The notes under the pieces: generated by a model | What the model was told of the DNA's origin: nothing | Seen by the model: the letters and a program-made list of their open reading frames with translations, nothing else | Databases searched by the model: none | Part shown: positions 58,507-64,000 of the stretch, piece by piece | How positions within the stretch are numbered: position 1 is the first letter of the stretch | Layout: every line of letters begins with the position of its first letter | Translations under genes and position numbers: made by a program | Assembly: GCA_016931455.1 (NCBI GenBank) | Contig: JAFGES010000095.1 | Span: forward strand, 76,487 to 140,486 | Length of the DNA: 64,000 bases | Direction: 5' to 3' | Source of the DNA: Desulfobacterales bacterium | GTDB taxonomy: Bacteria > Desulfobacterota > Desulfobacteria > Desulfobacterales > JAHDSC01

Positions 58507-59506
58507 TAGGGCCTCCTTAAATGCTTTCTGAATTCAGAAAGTCTTGTTAAAAATTTTATTGTTTTTCTTTCCGGTGCGGGGAAAACTATTTTTAAGTTTT
58601 TGTTTTTGTGCAAAATTTTATCTTTTTTTTCTACAATATAAGCTTTTCTCAAATCAGGCTAAGGCCTCCGCGCAGATAGATAAAATAGATAAAAAAGGTG
58701 GGGTGGGGTACAATTTTTTTTAAATCCAAGGTAACACGACCGTTCCAATAATCAATAAAATGATTCCCATTTTTTTCTATTGCATCGAGAAAATAACTTA
58801 AAAGGACGATTTTTATTTATTTAAAGTTGCGCAATATAAATTAATCCGTTGCCTGTGTCAAGCGAGATACGAATTCAATTGCAGAGAATTTTGGTTCAGC
58901 CGATTACACAATTCTATTAAAATCCTTGAGTTACGGATTTCGTATATTTTTATATTTGCCATAACGAATACTATAATGAAGGGTGTCTTATTAGGAAATG
59001 AACTTATATTAAAATTTATGCAACAATCAGGCCAAAGGGGATGTTTAATGCTTTATGTATAATATGCGTCGGTTTTTGAATCTTAATTATCAAAAAATAT
59101 AACCAAATAAAAACAACTGGTTATTGTTTTAATAAGTTAAATTCGTTGAATGGGTTCGGATAGTTTTATTTGTTAACCAATAGAACCAATTAAACTAATG
59201 AAACCGGAACGTTAATGGCAAATTAAAAAACGATAAAGAGTTTTTATAAATCTATTATCAATAAATATTTTTCGAAAATTAAAGCAATTGCTAATTCCAA
59301 GAATGTATGACGATATATGCCGAATATTGTCAAATAATTTAACAAAGAATGTTGTCTCCGACAAATCCTGCTTGGTTTTAGCGATAGCCGTTGAGCCTTT
59401 TCCCAATTTCATATATCGTCATGCTTAAAAAATAGAGGTTGACGGCAGATAAATTAGAAAAAAATAAATATTGGATGGAAAATTTTTGAATTGAATATAT
59501 TGCAAA
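58507..59506. other. One-kilobase AT-rich intergenic region
   Basis: Very AT-rich. It should hold the promoter of the 199-residue gene and any terminator of the IHF-like gene. I see no tRNA, recognisable repeat or conserved protein remnant. Short frames at 59212-59412 (minus) and 58977-59063 (plus) lack ribosome sites and are not called. Confidence 0.5.
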
Positions 59507-59794
59507 TTACCCTTTGCTGTTTATTTTTTCTCTCAAAAGATGTGAACACTTGAAAGTAACTACTTTGCGTGCCGGCAGGATCATATCCTCACCTGTGGCC
59601 GGATTCCTTCCTTTTCGATTTTTTTTGCGATTGACACTAAATTTCCCGAAACCGCTTATCAGAACATCGTCTCCTGTTTCTAAATTTCTTTTAATAATTT
59701 CAATTAAATTTTCGATCAAATCCGTACTTTTTTTTTTGGGTAAATCGAGCTGTTTGTGAATCGCGTCGATTATATGAGCTTTTGTAAGCGCCAT
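59507..59794 (-). CDS. ihfA: IHF/HU-family DNA-binding protein (IHF-alpha-like)
   Basis: A 95-residue histone-like protein. It starts MALTKAHIIDAIHKQLDL and has ISGFGKFSV, the RKGRNPATGEDMILPARKV DNA-arm segment with the intercalating Pro, and a helical C-terminus. The ALTKAHIIDAI start and KGRNPATGE suggest the IHF alpha side of the family. It bends DNA in recombination, replication and sigma-54 promoters. HU is the alternative. It is transcribed alone. Confidence 0.85.
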   Translation of the reverse strand: MALTKAHIIDAIHKQLDLPKKKSTDLIENLIEIIKRNLETGDDVLISGFGKFSVNRKKNRKGRNPATGEDMILPARKVVTFKCSHLLREKINSKG

Positions 59795-59944
59795 TTGTAA
59801 ATGCTCCTGATTATATATAAATAAATTTATGTTGCATTGAATTCATTTAAGAGAAGCAATTACTTTTTAGTTGGAATTTTGTCAAGAACTTATGACAATA
59901 TTATTTAGCAGACTTTTGAAAAAACCCGAGTAAGTCGAAGGGCT

Positions 59945-60142
59945 TCAGTCTTCCCCTTGTTTCAGAAAAATTTTGTGGTCCACCAGCGATAGGGAATGAA
60001 TCTTGGCTTTAAGGATCTTTTGCTCTCCGAAAATACTGGTTAGACGGATGGAATCGGGTCCTTCCGGCAGGGCCGTATCCACTGCTTCCATAACGAGTTC
60101 CCGGTCCTTTCCTCTGATGATATAAGCGTTTGCTTCACACAT
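59945..60142 (-). CDS. CooT-family nickel-binding protein
   Basis: A 65-residue protein starting MCEANAYII, with an AAGGAAAG site before the ATG at 60142; the longer frame to 60250 is read-through. Cys2 right after Met is the nickel ligand of CooT, a small chaperone linked to carbon monoxide dehydrogenase maturation. The end KIHSLSLVDHKIFL is family-like. It is 25 bases after the DUF3842 gene, so the pair is co-transcribed. A role in nickel handling is known for CooT; its client enzyme here is not in the window. Confidence 0.82.
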   Translation of the reverse strand: MCEANAYIIRGKDRELVMEAVDTALPEGPDSIRLTSIFGEQKILKAKIHSLSLVDHKIFLKQGED

Positions 60143-60167
60143 GATGCTTTCCTTTTTATAATTTTTT

Positions 60168-60581
60168 TTATAATCTTTGCGGTAGATGATTTTCCACCAG
60201 TGCTTCAATAAGGTGCGGCAACGGCATGGAAGAGATGCCCACAACCTCAATGTTTTCTTGGGTCAGCGGCAACAATATTTTTCTGGCCGGGCTGGAGGCC
60301 ACTGCTTCAGCCATCCGGGGGGTCATCTCGCCCATCATGGCATTTGCAAGCAGAATACCGATGGGGCCGATGATCAGGTCGACTTTTTGGGTGGTTAAAA
60401 CGATGGCATTTTCACCGGATGCACCGATATTTGCCCCGACTTTAAGCATATGGGCGGTTGCTATGGCATTGGTACCCAGCGCAATGACCCGAACCTTTTC
60501 CCCTAAGCGTTCTTTCAGCTTTTTGATTATGGCGCTGCCGATGCCGCCCCCCTGGCCGTCAATAACACAAATATTTTTCAT
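60168..60581 (-). CDS. DUF3842 family protein
   Basis: A 137-residue Rossmann-like protein starting MKNICVIDGQGGGIGSAIIK (ATG at 60581 with an AAAGGC site; the longer frame to 60662 is not needed). The VIDGQGGGIGS loop looks nucleotide-binding, and TQKVDLIIGPIGILLANAMM and AEAVASSPARKILLPL are conserved family blocks. Function is unknown. It precedes a CooT gene on one transcript, a pairing I associate with anaerobes. Confidence 0.8.
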   Translation of the reverse strand: MKNICVIDGQGGGIGSAIIKKLKERLGEKVRVIALGTNAIATAHMLKVGANIGASGENAIVLTTQKVDLIIGPIGILLANAMMGEMTPRMAEAVASSPARKILLPLTQENIEVVGISSMPLPHLIEALVENHLPQRL

Positions 60582-60786
60582 GATCAATGCAGCCTTTCTG
60601 ATTTGCGATACGATACAGGATATTCGGGTCGTAGAAATAGTCCATCTAACATAAAAATCCATGTTTGAAAAGAAATATGAACAGAAATTTAAAAACTCAT
60701 TACATTACAAAAAAAAATTATGCAAACTCAGCACAGAGTGTAGCAACAGGTACTTGCGATTTCCCAGGGATGAATGATCAAAATTC

Positions 60787-60815
60787 TTGACTTTTAATAC
60801 ATCCTCAAATAAAGA
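60787..60815 (+). promoter_or_regulatory. Possible sigma-70-type promoter for the TonB receptor gene
   Basis: TTGACT and TAAAGA are separated by 17 bases, about 230 bases upstream of the TonB receptor start. This spacing and the upstream position of the hairpin fit a long 5' leader. No operator was identified. Confidence 0.3.
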
Positions 60816-60925
60816 TCTTTTTTAAAATTGCGGCAGAAGCTGCTGGTTTATGCTTGAATTTCAGGGCAAGAACCCAAGGAATAGATCCTCTGTAGAATAT
60901 CAGCAGGGATTACATAAGTTAAAGC

Positions 60926-60982
60926 AAAAGGCCACGAAGGTCCATGCACCCGGTAAGGGAAGCGACCTCGTGGCCTTTTTTT
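60926..60982 (+). terminator. Strong leader hairpin followed by T-run (attenuator or terminator)
   Basis: Left arm 60926-60942 (AAAAGGCCACGAAGGTC) pairs with right arm 60964-60980 (GACCTCGTGGCCTTTTT) with one bulged A, then more T. An inner CCC-GGTAA-GGG hairpin fills the loop. This is a textbook intrinsic terminator shape, yet it lies inside the 5' leader of the TonB receptor gene and about 66 bases before its ATG. It could act as an attenuator under a riboswitch or leader control, or end an unseen short transcript. The inner GGTAAGGGAAGC faintly resembles part of a cobalamin riboswitch, but no B12 box is present. Confidence 0.55.
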
Positions 60983-61047
60983 GTTTGAAAGAATGGAGTT
61001 TAGCAAAATACTTATTGAAATGGAAAGAGTAGGAGGAAAGAATTTAG

Positions 61048-63204
61048 ATGAAAAAAGACAGACGTGCAATTCATCCGATTGGAATAGCTATTCTGCTTAT
61101 CGGCGCGGCGCTGATGGTGTGGACATCCTTAGGCATGGCTGCAGATGCCCGTGAACAAGAAGTCGCGCAGAAGCAGGAAGAAGTTCAGCAATTGAAAGAT
61201 GTGGTGGTAACTGAAAAAGGCGGTGCCCCGGGTCTTGAACAGAGCCCCTCCAAGACCGTCATCAATGTGGAGGATTTTACCGTCATCGGTGCTCCGGGCA
61301 ATATCGAAGATCTGTTCAAGACCCAGGCCATTATCGATTTTCGCGGTGAGACGGACTTGGTGCCTGACAGCGACACCCTTAACATGCGTGGTTTTTCAAG
61401 CGGTCGTTTCGTGATGGCCGTGGATGGATTGACTGTTCAAAAAACCGGCGGGCGCAAGGGTACCCACATTGTCGACTATACCTTGTTGTCTCCGCTTCCA
61501 ATCGAAAAGATTGAAATTATCGCAGGTCCCCATTGCGCCCTCTACGACAGCAAAAGCATCGGCGGCGCAATCAATATCGTTACCGAAGCACCCAAACGCC
61601 GGGACAGTTTAAAACCGGATGTGAAGCTCAGCACCAGCTACAGTTCCTATAATACTCAGAACCACAGCTTGAGAATGCAAGGTGCTGCGGACATAGTGAC
61701 TTACGGCCTCGGCGTGCAGCTGAATTCCACCGACGGTTATTTGCGCCACAACGAGACCGATATTCAGACCTATTCCGGTAATATCGGTGCCTTGTTGCCG
61801 TATAACGGTTTTATCAATCTCAGTGCTTCCCGGTCTAATGTTAATCGTGAAGTCCCGGTGAATAACACCGGTGATGATTACGATTCCGATTATCCGGAAG
61901 TGGAAGGCGCCTCTTTTGACGCCTATCAGGATCCCACCTGGGACAAGAACGCATGGTCCTATCGCTTGAATTATCTGCAGAATCTGCCCATCGGACGCCT
62001 GACGGTGGCAGCTTACCGAAGCGAGGAAGATCGTGATCGAGCCTACTATACCTGGATCAATTCAAGTGATCATTCCGAAGGGTTAGAATTATCCTCCATG
62101 TTTACCACCTGGCGGCAGGAGGGCGGCAAGATCCAGGACGAATACAAGTGGACGGACAATCACATCAGTACCTTCGGATATGAAACGGCAAAGCTGTACG
62201 ACGGTGAAGATGAAGACGAGCGGGTCCGTAAAGTAGCCGGTTACCTACAGCACCAGTGGAATATCACATCGTTTTTGGACGTCAAACTGGGACTGCGTCA
62301 TGAAGATGTGAAGATCTGGGTCAGCAACAGTCAAACCAGCGGAATACCGAACCGGGGAAGTTGGATCGAACGTGAGTGGCACCAATGGGTACCCAAATCC
62401 TATACGACCTGGAAAATGGATGCGATGACCCCCTGGTTGAGGGATACCTCGCTTTCATTGGGGATCAGTAAAATATGGCATGCGCCGGACTCTCACGGGG
62501 AGTACAATCCTCAAGGAAGACCTACCGGCGCTTGGCTGGAGCCGGAACACGGCATGGGATATGATTTTGTGCTGAACCGGCGTTTATGGCGTGATATTTC
62601 ACTTATGCTCGACTACTCCTTTTATAATATCAAAGACTTTATCGCCTCCAACAGCTCATATGCCGAATACTCAGGTGCTTCCGCCGGTGACCTGAGATAT
62701 AGTGATTATAAAATCAACCTGGAAGAGGTACACCGACAGGGTGTGGAACTTAATTTGGGCGGTCATCTGACCATGGATCTTTCATTTTATTTGACCTATG
62801 CTTGGCAGAACTTTAAAAGCCAAGGCGACGAACCGGCTGGTAAGACCGAATTGGACGACCAAGCCGAACACCGCATCAGTGCGGGTCTGCGTTATTCGCT
62901 ATTTGAAAAAACAGCCTTGATGCTGGATTATTATTATCAGAGCAAGGAGGTATCGGAAAGATCCGAACTTATTGGTTACGATGAAAATAATGAGGAGATT
63001 TATGATTGGAGTCAGGTGGATAATCCGTCGTATCAGCTTGTTAACTTTGCACTGGAACAGAAACTTTTTAAAAACAAGTGGTTTTTTCGGGATGCAAAGC
63101 TGAAATTTTACATCAAAAATTTATTTGACGAAGTTTACTACGATTCCCGGGCCTACCCTAGCACGGACAGGACTTACGGTGTGACCTTCAGCGTCGGGAT
63201 ATAA
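61048..63204 (+). CDS. TonB-dependent outer-membrane receptor
   Basis: A 718-residue outer-membrane transporter. The signal peptide spans about residues 1-31, a TonB-box-like LKDVVVTEKGG lies near 49-59, and the plug domain at about 65-180 has LNMRGFSSGRFVMAVDGL and KIEIIAGPHCALYDSKSIGG then AINIVTEAP. The rest is an aromatic-rich beta barrel ending YGVTFSVGI. An AGGAGG site precedes the start. The substrate is unknown: a corrinoid, heme or metal chelate is suggested by the tetrapyrrole-methylase-like gene that follows and the divergent CooT nickel gene. The region looks richer in G+C than the rest of the window, hinting at transfer. Confidence 0.9.
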   Translation: MKKDRRAIHPIGIAILLIGAALMVWTSLGMAADAREQEVAQKQEEVQQLKDVVVTEKGGAPGLEQSPSKTVINVEDFTVIGAPGNIEDLFKTQAIIDFRGETDLVPDSDTLNMRGFSSGRFVMAVDGLTVQKTGGRKGTHIVDYTLLSPLPIEKIEIIAGPHCALYDSKSIGGAINIVTEAPKRRDSLKPDVKLSTSYSSYNTQNHSLRMQGAADIVTYGLGVQLNSTDGYLRHNETDIQTYSGNIGALLPYNGFINLSASRSNVNREVPVNNTGDDYDSDYPEVEGASFDAYQDPTWDKNAWSYRLNYLQNLPIGRLTVAAYRSEEDRDRAYYTWINSSDHSEGLELSSMFTTWRQEGGKIQDEYKWTDNHISTFGYETAKLYDGEDEDERVRKVAGYLQHQWNITSFLDVKLGLRHEDVKIWVSNSQTSGIPNRGSWIEREWHQWVPKSYTTWKMDAMTPWLRDTSLSLGISKIWHAPDSHGEYNPQGRPTGAWLEPEHGMGYDFVLNRRLWRDISLMLDYSFYNIKDFIASNSSYAEYSGASAGDLRYSDYKINLEEVHRQGVELNLGGHLTMDLSFYLTYAWQNFKSQGDEPAGKTELDDQAEHRISAGLRYSLFEKTALMLDYYYQSKEVSERSELIGYDENNEEIYDWSQVDNPSYQLVNFALEQKLFKNKWFFRDAKLKFYIKNLFDEVYYDSRAYPSTDRTYGVTFSVGI

Positions 63205-63307
63205 TCGGAATGTTGAGCGGATTCAAATTCGGAGATGACGGCATTGATTATTGAATTGGCGGTTTAATAAAGAATTTTCACAGACGTTAAAAAAAGGAGA
63301 ATACCGC

Positions 63308-64000
63308 ATGCAAAGTAATAAAATGAAAAAAAACATTTGGATAGGGAGCTTGTTGCTATTGGCTCTTTTATGGGTTTTTGGGGTCGGATGTCAGGCCCAT
63401 ACCCCGCAGATCGAGAGCCGCAAAGAAAGCCCCCAAGGCAGCTTCAAGGTGGTGGGTATGGGGCCGGGAGACGCTGACCTGATGACCGTAAGGGCGCTGG
63501 AAGCGATTCGTAAAGCGGATTTGGTTTTTTGCAGCAACCGAACTAAAGAGAAACTAACGCCTTTTTTGGATCTTGCAGGCAAACAGGTGCTGGATGGCTA
63601 CGGAGTCCTGTTTCGCTTTTACGGCAAGGATTGTAAAAAGTCGAGCAAAGCTGAAACCTCGCGACGTTCGATGAGCTGCGAGGATTACCATCGGAAGCAG
63701 GCGGAATTTGCGCGCTTGGTCCGAAATGCCGTATCGACGGGGAAAAATGTGGTGCTGCTCAGTGGTGGTGATCCCACCATTTATGGACCGGATATGTGGA
63801 GCCTCCAAGAGCTACGGGACCTCAACCCTGTAGTGGTGCCCGGCCTCAGTGCCTTCAATGCCGCAAACGCCGTCCTGCAGGTCAGTTTGGGTGAGGTGAT
63901 TATCACCGCACCTTTCAAGAAAGAAAATAGTAAGGATGCCATTGAGAATCTGGCCGGACATGATCGGGCGACCATGGTTATTTTCATGCCCCGGGATATG
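63308..64000 (+). CDS. Exported tetrapyrrole-methylase-family lipoprotein (C-terminus off the edge)
   Basis: 231 residues are visible; the frame runs off the window. The N-terminus is a lipoprotein signal (LLLLALLWVFGVGC, Cys28 as the lipidation site). From about residue 45 it is the CobI/CbiF-type SAM-dependent tetrapyrrole methylase fold: VVGMGPGDADLMTVRALEAI, SGGDPTIYGP and VVPGLSAFNAANAVL are the SAM- and substrate-binding signatures. Members normally methylate precorrins in the cytoplasm. Here the protein would sit in the periplasm, where SAM is not known to be supplied, so it may bind or alter a tetrapyrrole, or be a repurposed binder. It follows the TonB receptor by 103 bases, with an AAGGAG site. 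Confidence 0.82.
   Translation, partial: MQSNKMKKNIWIGSLLLLALLWVFGVGCQAHTPQIESRKESPQGSFKVVGMGPGDADLMTVRALEAIRKADLVFCSNRTKEKLTPFLDLAGKQVLDGYGVLFRFYGKDCKKSSKAETSRRSMSCEDYHRKQAEFARLVRNAVSTGKNVVLLSGGDPTIYGPDMWSLQELRDLNPVVVPGLSAFNAANAVLQVSLGEVIITAPFKKENSKDAIENLAGHDRATMVIFMPRDM

Noticed and set aside
59212-59412. 66-codon minus-strand frame
   Set aside because: No ribosome site, AT-driven composition, no recognisable domain; probably chance.
60930-60975. Cobalamin riboswitch before the TonB receptor gene
   Set aside because: GGTAAGGGAAGC recalls part of the aptamer, but the B12 box and the conserved GCCACTG and CCCCGCAACTGTA blocks are missing, and the segment is inside a terminator-like stem.
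1-64000. tRNA genes, CRISPR arrays and insertion sequences
   Set aside because: Looked for TPsiC-like GTTCRANYC in intergenic regions, evenly spaced repeats and transposase motifs; none found by eye.

Overview
The window looks like part of the chromosome of an anaerobic, sulfate-reducer-like member of the Desulfobacterota (Desulfobacterales-type). This is inferred from the gene mix: many hybrid sensor kinases and receivers, an NIL/ferredoxin protein, a CooT nickel protein with its DUF3842 partner, acyl-CoA dehydrogenase with EtfBA, and a Pfa-type megasynthase next to oleABCD. No tRNA, rRNA, insertion sequence or CRISPR array was recognised. Most of the window looks AT-rich. The acyl-CoA dehydrogenase/Etf block, the pfa-ole block and above all the last 3-4 kb look richer in G+C (judged by eye, not computed).

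Layout. 1-4.1 kb: edge-truncated Smr protein, Nudix hydrolase and small cupin (minus), then an acetyl-CoA hydrolase/GNAT fusion and rsmG (plus). 4.1-8.0 kb: minus-strand phosphorelay cluster (receiver, Hpt, receiver-GGDEF, receiver-PAS-kinase-receiver). 8.5-12.3 kb: DHH phosphoesterase facing an NIL-ferredoxin/mnmA/mtaB tRNA-thiolation operon. 12.7-21.7 kb: Cache histidine kinase, then an unusual plus-strand trio (DapF-like epimerase, sensor-MFS fusion, unknown 539-residue protein), then a periplasmic binding protein. 21.9-25.5 kb: acyl-CoA dehydrogenase, etfB and an etfA fused to an XRE-cupin regulator. 25.6-31.7 kb: HEAT protein, FapA-like protein, a broken receiver gene, a PAS histidine kinase and an amino-acid-type binding protein. 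32.0-39.2 kb: housekeeping run ileS-lspA-lgt-holA-pyk. 39.2-43.9 kb: short histidine kinase, small protein, B12-binding radical SAM protein, two envelope proteins of unknown role.

44.0-58.5 kb is the most distinctive part. A 2371-residue KS-CLF-AT-DH-DH polyunsaturated-fatty-acid-synthase-like protein is followed on the same strand by complete oleA, oleB, oleC and oleD, then by an HDAC-family deacetylase and a methyltransferase. The Ole enzymes join two acyl chains head to head and convert the product, through a beta-lactone, into an internal olefin. The arrangement suggests that polyunsaturated acyl chains built by the Pfa system are the substrate. The ACP-bearing subunit, enoyl reductase and phosphopantetheinyl transferase are not in the window.

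59.5-64.0 kb: an IHF/HU protein, then CooT (nickel) with DUF3842, divergent from a TonB-dependent receptor preceded by a strong leader hairpin. The last gene is a tetrapyrrole-methylase-family protein that carries a lipoprotein export signal and runs off the end.

Systems most worth following up: the pfa-ole hydrocarbon cluster, the EtfA-XRE-cupin fusion, the exported tetrapyrrole methylase beside a TonB receptor and CooT, and the DapF-like/sensor-MFS/unknown operon.
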